From positions 1 through 51,974 of the forward strand of contig CACGZG010000007.1 in NCBI GenBank assembly GCA_902577525.1: a DNA stretch of 51,974 bases, read 5' to 3'. The stretch comes from an uncultured Pelagibacteraceae bacterium (lineage in GTDB: Bacteria; Pseudomonadota; Alphaproteobacteria; Pelagibacterales; Pelagibacteraceae). This document shows positions 7,572 through 15,360 of this stretch, in pieces (the first letter of the stretch is position 1; each line of letters starts with the position of its first letter). A program made the translations under genes and the position numbers. The notes below the pieces were generated by a model. The model saw only the letters and a program-made list of their open reading frames with translations, was not told where the DNA came from and made no database searches.

Positions 7572-8901
7572 TATTTTCTTCTTTATTGTTATATGATGAT
7601 CCTGGATCATTCAATATTTCTTCAACAAAATCTAATGCCATTTTAAAATCTGGGCTGTAATGATTAAGAAAATAATTATCATCTTCACCAATAACATTTA
7701 ATACACCAAAATGAATTGCAAAAGATTTAATTACACTTTTTGTTATAACTTTATGGTCTAAACATAATTTTTTAATTGTTAAATTAGTTGTTAAGATTCT
7801 GTCATTTATATACATAGTTTCATCATTTTTTGTATTGTTAAATTCTTCGACAATTTTTTTAGGATCTATTTTTTTTATTCCAAAAAAGTCTAGTGTTTTT
7901 GAAATCAATACTGCTGATTGATGAATATAATTCTCTTTGTTAAATTTTTTTAATTCTAGATCTGGTTTATCATTGACAAGATTAGGTAAATTTTTTTTTA
8001 CAATTTTTTCAACTATGTCTTGATTTATTTTTATCCACTCCAAAGAACGATCTTGCCACCAACCGCCACCTGTAATTCCAAAATGGTCACTATTTTCAAG
8101 TGCTAAATTGATAATTTCTTTATCATCAGCCAATTTTGCTTTTGATCGTGATAAGCTATCTAAAACATTTACTCCTTTTTCATTTATCATTAATGATTTA
8201 ATAAAATCTTTGTCTTCGTATAATGTTTTATCTGCATAATCAAATGCATCAATACTTCCATCTAAAGCTGCTTTAACAATTTCTTTATCCTTTTTAAAAT
8301 TTTCAGCAACGCATTGAAGTGCACTTTGCAGTCCTAAAGTGCTTACAGCTTTTAAAACAATCTCTCGGTCATTTTTAAAACTTTCATCAAGATATTCAAT
8401 TGCTGTTCCATCTCGTTTGACTGCTTCTATAACAATATCCCTATCTTTTTTTAAATCTGGGTGAGCATATTCAATTGCTGTTCCATTTTGTTTGACTGCT
8501 TCTATAACAATATCCCTATCCTTTTTTAAATTTTCATCTGCATGTTGAAGTGCCCATCCACTATTTTTTACTGCAACTAAAACAATTTCTTTATCCTTTT
8601 TTAAAGTATCATGCGCATCCCCAAGAGCATCACCATTGTTCTTACAAGCTGCAAGCACAATTTCTTTATCTTTTTTTAAATTTTCATCTGCACGATTTAA
8701 ACAAATGCCATCTTTCGTAACGGCAATTAAAATTAGATCTCTATCTTTATAAAATTTTTTGTCAGCATTCTGTAAGCCCCCCATACCAGATGTTTTAATA
8801 GCTTCTAAAACAACATCCCTATCTTTTTTGAATTCTTCAGACAATGTTTCTAGTGCAAAACCATCTTCTTTTACAATTTCTAAAGCTTCTTTTTTATCCA
8901 T
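7564..8901 (-). CDS. DUF4116 repeat protein, 445 aa
   Basis: Residues 1-240 are made of about nine tandem 25-residue units of the type DKEIVLAAVKNSGWALQHADENLKK, the DUF4116 repeat. The units are predicted helical hairpins forming a solenoid, as in other short alpha-repeat proteins used for binding. The remaining 200 residues are unrecognised and contain a Gly/Trp turn (ITGGGWWQDRSLEW). Neighbouring units at 8396-8455 and 8471-8530 are nearly identical in DNA, a sign of recent internal duplication. No catalytic motif is visible. The function of DUF4116 is not known to me; a protein-binding role is inference. Confidence 0.85.
   Translation of the reverse strand: MDKKEALEIVKEDGFALETLSEEFKKDRDVVLEAIKTSGMGGLQNADKKFYKDRDLILIAVTKDGICLNRADENLKKDKEIVLAACKNNGDALGDAHDTLKKDKEIVLVAVKNSGWALQHADENLKKDRDIVIEAVKQNGTAIEYAHPDLKKDRDIVIEAVKRDGTAIEYLDESFKNDREIVLKAVSTLGLQSALQCVAENFKKDKEIVKAALDGSIDAFDYADKTLYEDKDFIKSLMINEKGVNVLDSLSRSKAKLADDKEIINLALENSDHFGITGGGWWQDRSLEWIKINQDIVEKIVKKNLPNLVNDKPDLELKKFNKENYIHQSAVLISKTLDFFGIKKIDPKKIVEEFNNTKNDETMYINDRILTTNLTIKKLCLDHKVITKSVIKSFAIHFGVLNVIGEDDNYFLNHYSPDFKMALDFVEEILNDPGSSYNNKEENND
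8396..8530 (-). repeat. Near-identical 75-bp coding repeats within the DUF4116 gene
   Basis: The stretches starting at 8396 and 8471 match almost perfectly over about 58 bp at an offset of exactly 75 bp (25 codons). This is far closer than the other units of the same gene and points to a recent in-frame duplication. Confidence 0.8.
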
Positions 8902-8908
8902 TATGAAA

Positions 8909-9061
8909 TTAAGATCTCACTAATATTGGTGCACCTAACACATTACCTTCACCATATTGTGATTTAGCCATGTTTAAAGCTGCATGAACATCGGGTGCTT
9001 GAATGTTAATATCTACTATTCTGCCACCATGAAGTCTTACTCTTACTCTGAATGTTTTCAT
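8909..9061 (-). CDS. Small conserved-looking basic protein, 50 aa
   Basis: A short reading frame from the ATG at 9061 to TAA at 8909, encoding a 50-aa protein that starts MKTFRVRVRLHGGRIVDINI and continues with an amphipathic helix (APDVHAALNMAKSQYG). The beta-beta-alpha pattern and the aligned positions suggest a real folded mini-protein. Similar tiny proteins are, from memory, frequent in marine phages and plasmid-like elements, but I cannot name a family. It fits the operon exactly: 41 nt after the preceding stop and 7 nt before the DUF4116 gene. It shares the MKTFR start with the 71-aa gene upstream. Confidence 0.7.
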   Translation of the reverse strand: MKTFRVRVRLHGGRIVDINIQAPDVHAALNMAKSQYGEGNVLGAPILVRS

Positions 9062-9102
9062 ACTTTATTGTAACATTTTCTTTTAGATTAGTAAGATTAA
9101 TT

Positions 9103-9483
9103 TTATCTATTAATTAATTCGAATAATTCTTTATCTTCCTCAAATTTTTTACTTGATGAAATTTTAGTGTTTTCTAAAACATTAAAATAACCATAAATAT
9201 AAATACCACTGGTCAAAAGATTAATAGGTAACCAAAGTTCTTTTTCTAGATGAATTGGAAATACTGGATTAAATAAAATTAAAATTAAGGAAAAAATTAT
9301 TATTGTTTCGTTTATTCCTTTTGCTGATTTAAATCCATAAAATATAATTGTTCCTGAGGAAAAACAAATTATCATTTTAACAAACGCGTCAAATCCTGGT
9401 GCAAAAGTAACTAAATTAGAAATAATTAATAATCCTGCAGGAATAAAAAGAAATAATGCTAAGGTATTTTTGTTTTTAATCAT
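9103..9483 (-). CDS. Small integral membrane protein, 126 aa
   Basis: Four predicted hydrophobic helices: residues about 8-27 (LALFLFIPAGLLIISNLV), 33-51 (FVKMIICFSSGTIIFYGF), 58-75 (ETIIIFSLILILFNPVF) and 84-101 (LWLPINLLTSGIYIYGYF). A short charged cytoplasmic tail follows. The layout resembles small four-helix DUF proteins of the DUF6804 type, but I would not assign it. It is the second gene of the long minus-strand operon, 8 nt behind the lysine-rich protein. Confidence 0.7.
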   Translation of the reverse strand: MIKNKNTLALFLFIPAGLLIISNLVTFAPGFDAFVKMIICFSSGTIIFYGFKSAKGINETIIIFSLILILFNPVFPIHLEKELWLPINLLTSGIYIYGYFNVLENTKISSSKKFEEDKELFELINR

Positions 9484-9491
9484 ATTTATTA

Positions 9492-9707
9492 TTAAATTGT
9501 TAAGTTATGTTTAATTAATTTTGGTGTCCAATAACGCCTACCTGATGCAGTAACTCTCATATGCTGAATAGTACCATTTTTTAACCATCTACCTCTTTTT
9601 GGAGGTTTGGGCTTTTTAACACGTATTGGTTTATAGACAGGTCTCTTTTTTATCTTGAACTTAAAAGGTTTATATTTTTTTATTTTAAAAGGTCTAAATG
9701 TTTTCAT
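9492..9707 (-). CDS. Lysine/arginine-rich small protein, 71 aa
   Basis: Extremely basic: the first 45 residues are mostly Lys, Arg, Pro and aromatic residues (KKYKPFKFKIKKRPVYKP), followed by a more ordered tail (GTIQHMRVTASGRRYW). This suggests a nucleic-acid or polyanion binder, which would suit an operon otherwise full of acidic proteins. It is the first gene of the operon that runs to 3713. Its start faces the divergent 92-aa gene, with one inverted-repeat operator (9739-9770) between them. Confidence 0.65.
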   Translation of the reverse strand: MKTFRPFKIKKYKPFKFKIKKRPVYKPIRVKKPKPPKRGRWLKNGTIQHMRVTASGRRYWTPKLIKHNLTI

Positions 9708-9738
9708 AACCTAAATATAAGCTAATTATGAAATAATG

Positions 9739-9770
9739 TTAGTGAAGTCATTATTGATCTATTTCACTAA
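9739..9770. promoter_or_regulatory. Inverted-repeat operator, copy 1
   Basis: TTAGTGAA (9739-9746), 16 nt, TTCACTAA (9763-9770): a perfect 8-bp inverted repeat. It lies between the divergent genes starting at 9707 and 9788. On the plus strand TTGATC (9754-9759), 17 nt and TAAGAT (9777-9782) make a promoter whose spacer holds the right half-site, so a bound protein should block or recruit RNA polymerase. Confidence 0.75.
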
Positions 9771-9787
9771 TTATTTTAAGATAAATC

Positions 9788-10066
9788 ATGTCTAAAGATT
9801 ACGATAGATATAATAAATTTTGTGAAAACTACGATATGCATGCTGATGGCATTGAGGAGGAAGTAATTGAGTTTTTAAAAAGTAAATTTCCTAAGGCATA
9901 CGATGGAGCAAAAAAAGACCTAATGGATGAAAATGGAGGTGACGAGGAAGAAATGCCTAGTCCTGGATCGATATTTGCACATCTTTCAAATGATGAGGAT
10001 GATAAATTTTATTCTTCTGTGGAAAATTGGTTTAAAGAAAATTATCCTGGAGATGAGTTAAAATAA
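9788..10066 (+). CDS. Acidic small protein, 92 aa
   Basis: Unrecognised. It begins MSKDYDRYNKFCENYDMHAD, has a helical acidic N-terminus (EEEVIEFLKSKFPKAYDGAKKD) and a Glu/Asp-rich middle (ENGGDEEEMPSPGS). Divergent from the very basic 71-aa protein across operator copy 1. The -10 TAAGAT ends 5 nt before the ATG, so the transcript would be nearly or fully leaderless. It is a single-gene unit, ending 14 nt before the convergent GIY-YIG gene. Confidence 0.7.
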   Translation: MSKDYDRYNKFCENYDMHADGIEEEVIEFLKSKFPKAYDGAKKDLMDENGGDEEEMPSPGSIFAHLSNDEDDKFYSSVENWFKENYPGDELK

Positions 10067-10079
10067 TTAATCAATATTT

Positions 10080-10631
10080 TTATAGAGCTTTTGGATCATT
10101 TAAAAAAGTATAGTCAGAAAAACTTTCTTTATACTCTTTGTAAATTAAATTCTCAAATTGTCCCAAGGTAATCGTAGAGTCACCATCTCTATGATAAAAA
10201 TTGATAAATAAATCATTAAGATTAACACTTTCTTTTCCTAATAATTTATATCTTTCAAAAGAAATTTTCTGCCATTTTTTGGGAGTTGTATTTTTATTAT
10301 TATTAGTACTGGTTAATTTTTGAATATGAGAACTTAGTCTTTGTTTAATATTTGATAAAGTTTTACCAATATAAAAATATTTTAAATATTTATCAACAAT
10401 TACATATATACCCTCAGAATTAGTTGTTAAATTTAAAAGATTGTTTTCATTAATCTTTAATTTAAAATTTGAAAATTCTTTGTTTGGTCTAAAGTAAAAT
10501 GTTTTACCAATTTTAATTTTGTTAAAACTACCATCCCAGTTTTCTACAAATTTTGGTGGGTAATAATCTACGATATTAGTAATTGGTATAAATTTATCTA
10601 AGTTCTTTTTCATATTTAATTGAGTTTTCAT
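10080..10631 (-). CDS. GIY-YIG domain protein, 183 aa
   Basis: Residues about 70-115 carry a GIY-YIG nuclease motif: EGIYVIVDKYLKYFYIGKT, followed by QRLSSHIQKL, giving the two short strands and the conserved Arg and His of the family. The remainder is unrecognised. Whether it is an active endonuclease cannot be judged, because the usual catalytic Glu is only tentatively found in the C-terminal part (LGQFENLIYKEYKE). Its promoter region holds operator copy 2. It could process DNA ends in the same pathway as the second GIY-YIG gene behind it. Confidence 0.7.
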   Translation of the reverse strand: MKTQLNMKKNLDKFIPITNIVDYYPPKFVENWDGSFNKIKIGKTFYFRPNKEFSNFKLKINENNLLNLTTNSEGIYVIVDKYLKYFYIGKTLSNIKQRLSSHIQKLTSTNNNKNTTPKKWQKISFERYKLLGKESVNLNDLFINFYHRDGDSTITLGQFENLIYKEYKESFSDYTFLNDPKAL

Positions 10632-10662
10632 ATTTTAAATATAATACAAATTACAAATATTG

Positions 10663-10694
10663 TTAGTGAAGTCCTTGTTGATCTATTTCACTAA
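10663..10694. promoter_or_regulatory. Inverted-repeat operator, copy 2
   Basis: TTAGTGAA (10663-10670), 16 nt, TTCACTAA (10687-10694). The inner 16 nt differ from copy 1 in only two positions. It begins 32 nt upstream of the 183-aa GIY-YIG gene, and its outer edge overlaps the stop codon of the 273-aa gene, so it can only serve the 183-aa gene. Confidence 0.75.
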
Positions 10695-11512
10695 AATAAA
10701 CTGATTAAATTAGGTAGCAAATCAATAATTTTCTTTTTATCATTTAGATATATTTTAAGTAATTTTTTATCTAAATAATATGGTAAATATTTTCCAAAGG
10801 CGTTTCCATTTCGAACTTTTTCCTCTGGAAATTTTTTCAAAATTAGTTTTTCAAATTCTTTTTTTACTTTAGAGGAGACAGGTATAAAGTTAATTGTAAA
10901 ATATGTTCCAGACTTAGGGGGCATACGTATTTGTATTTGTAATATTTTAGAAAAAATAGGTATGGGGATTAACAAGCAGGGATCCATAGGTGTTAAGATT
11001 ATTGGCTCGCTTATATTAATTGTTGGATAAAAATGTAGAAGATCCTCTTTTAAATCGTTTAATTTAGTTAAGATCTTATTGTCTCTAATTTGATTTTTAT
11101 ATATTTTTGTATACTCACCTGTATGAACATGAAGTTGCCTTTCTTGATCAATACCCGGTAAATCTATAAAATTTTTGTCTCTTAGATGAGAATGTGGACG
11201 TATCAAACTATGACCATGACCAAATACTTCATTTGTTAAATTTTCTTTACCATAAACCCATTTAATTAGAGTTGACTCAACACTGAAAGCTTCTTTTTCA
11301 GTTTCATATCTTCCAATTATTCTTGTAATTAATTTAAAACCAGTTTTTTCAATTTCTTTAATCTTTATTCCTTTTTGCTTTTCTTCTCCTGGTTTATGAT
11401 CAAAATTTCTAAAACCTTGCCCTTTACCTACATAAAATATCTCATAATTGCGTGGATCAATTAAAACATAAACAAAATATTTCAATAACTCATCTTTATT
11501 TTTACCTGTCAT
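10691..11512 (-). CDS. GIY-YIG nuclease, LEM-3-like, 273 aa
   Basis: Residues about 10-100 match the LEM-3/ANKLE1-type GIY-YIG pattern: KYFVYVLIDPRNYEIFYVGKGQG, an RNFDH segment, then EKEAFSVESTLIKWVYG with the candidate catalytic Glu. These enzymes nick or cut branched or stalled DNA; LEM-3 proteins act at chromatin bridges in animals. The C-terminal 170 residues are unrecognised. It is probably the last gene of the unit starting at 15254, though a 78-nt gap to the small membrane ORF could hold its own promoter. Confidence 0.75.
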   Translation of the reverse strand: MTGKNKDELLKYFVYVLIDPRNYEIFYVGKGQGFRNFDHKPGEEKQKGIKIKEIEKTGFKLITRIIGRYETEKEAFSVESTLIKWVYGKENLTNEVFGHGHSLIRPHSHLRDKNFIDLPGIDQERQLHVHTGEYTKIYKNQIRDNKILTKLNDLKEDLLHFYPTINISEPIILTPMDPCLLIPIPIFSKILQIQIRMPPKSGTYFTINFIPVSSKVKKEFEKLILKKFPEEKVRNGNAFGKYLPYYLDKKLLKIYLNDKKKIIDLLPNLISLF

Positions 11513-11590
11513 TTTTAATCATCCTTAAATATTTATTCACCTTTTTTACGGAACAAATAACTTTGATCTGTCATTATCTTGTTAAATTAA

Positions 11591-11716
11591 TTAGATTTTT
11601 GTTAAAATAATTAATTGAACTACTAAAATTATTACAGGAACAATAGTTCTTATAAGTTCCATAGTGTGATTTACTTCATCAAGTTTTCTCTCTAGTTTTG
11701 ATCTATTGTTTTTCAT
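11591..11716 (-). CDS. Single-span membrane mini-protein, 41 aa
   Basis: ATG at 11716, TAA at 11591. The product begins MKNNRSKLERKLDEVNHTME, followed by one hydrophobic helix (LIRTIVPVIILVVQLIILT). It lies 17 nt behind the ion-channel gene, with an AAAGG ribosome-binding-site-like stretch about 9 nt upstream. It may be a small subunit or regulator of the channel, but this is inference from position only. Confidence 0.5.
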   Translation of the reverse strand: MKNNRSKLERKLDEVNHTMELIRTIVPVIILVVQLIILTKI

Positions 11717-11733
11717 TTAATGTACCTTTCTTT

Positions 11734-14286
11734 TTATAACATATGCAAATATCTAATTTGTTTAACCATCTCTAAGTCATTGAAGTTTGCAATTGTAATT
11801 AATCGATCCCCCTCGTCTAAATCAATTTTTTTCCTTTGCTCAGGGTTAATTGATATATTATTAATTTTTCTTCTTGCAGTTGCTTTTTCGAAATCATAAT
11901 CAATAATACCAATCAACACCTCATTTTTATTTTGAAAGTATTTTTCGAGCTCACAAAAGGTCGTTGATAATGATTCATCCAACAATGTATGAGATTTTAA
12001 CATATGGACTCTTTTAAATAAGAGATTTATCAAATCTGTATGCTTCAAATCAAATGTTGCTGCAGCAATATATTTACTAATAATTGAGTTTATTTCTACT
12101 ATATCATTTCCAATAAACGGACTGTAATATTTATATTTAAAATCCTCTAATATCTTCTTTGTACGATAACCGTTTATCTCAGTGATCATTGATTGATTAT
12201 TTTCAGAGTAATAATCTCTTATTCTTGAAAATCCCACAAAGTTATTAATCATAGCATGATCTTCTACAGGATTTTCTCTAAATTTTTGAATTTGCTGATT
12301 AGATTCATTTAATAAAACAATACAATTACTTTTCTTTATTTCCTCATCAATGCCATATGTTTCATAGGTGCTATAATGGATGTTTTCAGAAAATTTATCC
12401 AAATTTTTTTGGATAGGATTTATTTTGATTTCATCTTGGAAATTTTTTCTTTTTGCCTCAATATTATCGAATTCTTTGAAAATTTTTGTTTTACAATCTA
12501 TTACCTCTGCTTTTGAAATTTCTAAAAATTCAATTTTTTGAGTATCGTATTTCTTTAAGATGATTATAATTTCATCATTTTCACTCAAAATATCATTTAA
12601 TTTCTTTTTTAGTTTTGCTTCAGAACGTGCTGCCCATTTGGTGTAAAAACAATATTCTTTTTCATCCAAATTTTTTTTTAAATCTTTCTTTTTTATAATG
12701 TTGAGAATTTCGTCAGCAGGTTTTATTTTTGTATATAGAGGTGAATTTTGGTTAACTTTGTACACTTGAAATTTATAATAATACCTATGATCTGTATTAA
12801 TCATATGGAAAATAATACCTAAATTTATTAATTCATTTTCTTCAGAGGAATTAATTTTATTTGAGAAATTCGTATTATCTAATCCATCAATTTTTTCATT
12901 ATGGTAAATATCAATTTTTTTTAAATTATTATAATAATTTGAGCCAACAAATTTACTAATTATTTTTGATATATGGTCTTTGTCTTTTTCTTGACTGTAA
13001 TCTAGTATAGAAACATTAAAGTCTTTATCATCTTGTTTAAAGTTTGGATTTATATCTTTTACATCTTTTTCGTGACTTTCTAGTTCATTTAATTCTTTAA
13101 TTATTTGCTCCTCATTTTTAGCTATACAAATAAGTCCAAAGTTTTTCGTTAGTGGAAAGTTAATTGGGGTATTTAAAAAAATCTTATTAATAGTTTTTCT
13201 TTTACTTTGATCATTTAAAAAGAAGCCAATCACAACTATATTATCACATAATCTATTTAAGTCTTTTATATTTCTACCAATATTTTTATTTAAAACTTCT
13301 TTGAATTTTGATTTATCTGGATCAACAAAATATACTTCGGAACCTTCGTAGCCAAAAAGATTATCATATATTTCTGTTAAATCAGGTGTGTTTGCACATT
13401 GAGCTAAGATATCGCTCTTTAATTCATCTGAACTTAAAATTTCTGGGATCCCATCGTTTCCTAACTTTTTAAATTTTTTACCCCAAATATCAACACTGAA
13501 CCATGCATGAGCAATTCCTCTCTCCTCATTGTGAAACTCACTTAAAATTCTGCATGGATTTTTGTCATATTCTTTAGATCCAACAATAGATGACATACTT
13601 TTGCCTACCTCAACATCACAATCCATTTCTGTTTTAAACAATTCATTAATATCAGGCTTTAAAATTATTACTTGTTTAGCTTTTTCTAAATTAATTTTAT
13701 CTAATAAACTTTTTTGCCAAGCGTATCCTTTTCTTGCAAGAATAGTTATGTTTTTTGGAATTTTGATTACATTTTTTATTTTCTCCATTACAACCAAAGG
13801 TTCCTCATTCGAAACAACAACAAAAGATTGTTTCTCATTTTCATAAGCTTTACAAAGTTCAGTTAAGAGAGGAATTAATCTTCTACTAAAATTAAAAAAT
13901 ATTATGTGATTTTCCTCTTCTATTTTAGTTTTACCAGTTCGTAATTCTTCAATCCTGTTTGATATTAAATTAGTAATTATACCTATGATTGATGAAAAAA
14001 TTAAAATTCCAAATATAGTTATATTGAATTTGAAGAAATAATCTAAAAAAGTATTTTTATCATCTAAACTAAAAAATGCTTCAGTAACAAAAAATAATCT
14101 AAATCCTTGCCATAAAGTTTCTGTGTAAAAATTATTTTCAGATAAAACTCCTAACTCTTGTAAAACAAAAATTAAAGTAGATATGACAGTAACACCAATA
14201 AAACTTAAGAATAAAAAAAAGATAATCAAATATAACAAATCTTTTTCAAATGCTTTATTGAAACTATACTTAATAAACTTCCACAT
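11734..14286 (-). CDS. CASTOR/POLLUX-like ion channel with RCK-type domains, 850 aa
   Basis: Membrane segments at about 17-42 and 88-112 flank a pore-like segment (LWQGFRLFFVTEAFFSLDD). These lead into SNRIEELRTGKTKIEEENHIIFFNF, the linker and first strand characteristic of CASTOR/POLLUX/SYM8 channels. Two further Rossmann/RCK-like units follow, with IIFFNF, VVIGFF and acidic stretches; such domains bind nucleotides or ions and gate the pore. The usual TVGYG potassium filter is absent, as in CASTOR relatives, so ion selectivity is open. In a mobile element it might be a membrane effector; this is inference. It follows the 98-aa gene with a 3-nt gap. Confidence 0.75.
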   Translation of the reverse strand: MWKFIKYSFNKAFEKDLLYLIIFFLFLSFIGVTVISTLIFVLQELGVLSENNFYTETLWQGFRLFFVTEAFFSLDDKNTFLDYFFKFNITIFGILIFSSIIGIITNLISNRIEELRTGKTKIEEENHIIFFNFSRRLIPLLTELCKAYENEKQSFVVVSNEEPLVVMEKIKNVIKIPKNITILARKGYAWQKSLLDKINLEKAKQVIILKPDINELFKTEMDCDVEVGKSMSSIVGSKEYDKNPCRILSEFHNEERGIAHAWFSVDIWGKKFKKLGNDGIPEILSSDELKSDILAQCANTPDLTEIYDNLFGYEGSEVYFVDPDKSKFKEVLNKNIGRNIKDLNRLCDNIVVIGFFLNDQSKRKTINKIFLNTPINFPLTKNFGLICIAKNEEQIIKELNELESHEKDVKDINPNFKQDDKDFNVSILDYSQEKDKDHISKIISKFVGSNYYNNLKKIDIYHNEKIDGLDNTNFSNKINSSEENELINLGIIFHMINTDHRYYYKFQVYKVNQNSPLYTKIKPADEILNIIKKKDLKKNLDEKEYCFYTKWAARSEAKLKKKLNDILSENDEIIIILKKYDTQKIEFLEISKAEVIDCKTKIFKEFDNIEAKRKNFQDEIKINPIQKNLDKFSENIHYSTYETYGIDEEIKKSNCIVLLNESNQQIQKFRENPVEDHAMINNFVGFSRIRDYYSENNQSMITEINGYRTKKILEDFKYKYYSPFIGNDIVEINSIISKYIAAATFDLKHTDLINLLFKRVHMLKSHTLLDESLSTTFCELEKYFQNKNEVLIGIIDYDFEKATARRKINNISINPEQRKKIDLDEGDRLITIANFNDLEMVKQIRYLHML

Positions 14287-14292
14287 AATTTT

Positions 14293-14589
14293 TTAATTTA
14301 TGTTTTTATCTCTAAATTGTCGATAATCTTTTATAAAGTTTTTTATTAATTCGAAATATTCATCATTCTTAATTTCTTTTAAAACTTCATCTTTTGCTAA
14401 AGTTATTAGTTTATCCTCTTTAACTTTAATTCCATTATTAATCTTAAATCTTTGATGAAGAATTCTTGCGATCAAAATGAGTTCAGATGTTACTTCGAGA
14501 CCATGATATATTCTTTCATTTCTGAATTGTCCTAAAATAAAGCTGATAACCTCTGTGACTTTAATCTCTGAATTATTAAGTTTTTGCAT
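14293..14589 (-). CDS. Hypothetical helical protein, 98 aa
   Basis: Unrecognised, predicted all-helical and soluble (VTEVISFILGQFRNERIY; ELIKNFIKDYRQFRDK). The start codon overlaps the last base of the Cas4/RecB-like nuclease gene, so the two are translationally coupled and may act together. It is followed closely by the ion-channel gene. Confidence 0.65.
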   Translation of the reverse strand: MQKLNNSEIKVTEVISFILGQFRNERIYHGLEVTSELILIARILHQRFKINNGIKVKEDKLITLAKDEVLKEIKNDEYFELIKNFIKDYRQFRDKNIN

Positions 14590-15254
14590 TACTTCATTAT
14601 CTTTTTAAAATTACATATGTTGCAAGTTGGAGATGATTGCGGTTTAGTCTTTGAATATAAAACATCTTGAATTTTTGTAATATAACTAATTAAATCTTTA
14701 TCATCTCTAGGTATATCAAACCAATGGGTTTCCATAACCATATTGCAATTATTATTTTCTAATTCTATGTCACTTGGCTCGAAACAAAAAATACCTAAAC
14801 GTTTAACTGGAGTAAGTTTTAAACTTCCCTCTTTAGGTTTTTCCATCATTAATGCATAAGTTTGTAATTGAGTTGCATAAGCATCTACCTTGCTTTCATT
14901 AATCTTAGTAGTCTTAAAATCAACTATAGTAAACGAATCCTTGTGTTTGATGTAACCATCAATTTTTCCACTTAATGTAAATGGTCTATCTTTAAGGTCA
15001 TATAAAATTTCTGATTTTAACATTTTATTAAAATCTCCAACTATCTCACCGTCTTCAAGATTTTCTGAAAGAAGCTTACTTGATTTTCCGTGATAAAAGT
15101 TCTTTTGAAGTTTATCCATTTTTGAAAAAATCCCAGGAAATGGAACTTTTAATTCAACACCATTGATTTTTTTATCATAGTAACAGCTGTTGCAAGCTTC
15201 AAAGCCAAATGCAAACTCACTTGGTGAATAATTAATTATATTTTGATTTTTCAA
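14589..15254 (-). CDS. PD-(D/E)XK nuclease, Cas4/RecB-like, 221 aa
   Basis: The core shows GKIDGYIKHKDSFTIVDFKTTK: the aspartates and the D-x-K of a PD-(D/E)XK nuclease, followed by the QLQTYALMM helix of RecB/Cas4 relatives. Cysteines near the N-terminus (EACNSCYY) and at the C-terminus (PTCNICNF) are placed like the iron-sulfur ligands of Cas4 and AddB. A single-strand exonuclease is the likely activity. No CRISPR array is near. It heads the minus-strand unit that leads to the ion channel, directly across operator copy 3 from the putative regulator. Confidence 0.75.
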   Translation of the reverse strand: MKNQNIINYSPSEFAFGFEACNSCYYDKKINGVELKVPFPGIFSKMDKLQKNFYHGKSSKLLSENLEDGEIVGDFNKMLKSEILYDLKDRPFTLSGKIDGYIKHKDSFTIVDFKTTKINESKVDAYATQLQTYALMMEKPKEGSLKLTPVKRLGIFCFEPSDIELENNNCNMVMETHWFDIPRDDKDLISYITKIQDVLYSKTKPQSSPTCNICNFKKIMK

Positions 15255-15307
15255 TATTGATCTCCTTTGTTATTGTTAATGATATTACTCTGATTATTAA
15301 ATTTTGT

Positions 15308-15339
15308 TTAGTGAAAGGTTTGGGGTTGATTTTCACAAG
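15308..15339. promoter_or_regulatory. Inverted-repeat operator, copy 3
   Basis: TTAGTGAA (15308-15315), 16 nt, TTCACAAG (15332-15339): same spacing as the other copies, right half degenerate at two positions. It lies between the divergent genes at 15254 and 15361. On the plus strand TTGATT, 17 nt and TAACTT precede the ATG by 6 nt, the same geometry as in copy 1. Confidence 0.65.
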
Positions 15340-15360
15340 TTTAAAAATTAACTTATAAAT

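Noticed and set aside
8390..8700. Regular 75-bp repeats that could be taken for a CRISPR array
   Set aside because: They are in frame, encode DUF4116 units and have no distinct spacers; no cas genes except a lone Cas4-like nuclease.
13562..13846. 94-aa plus-strand open frame inside the channel gene
   Set aside because: Antisense shadow with no promoter or family match.
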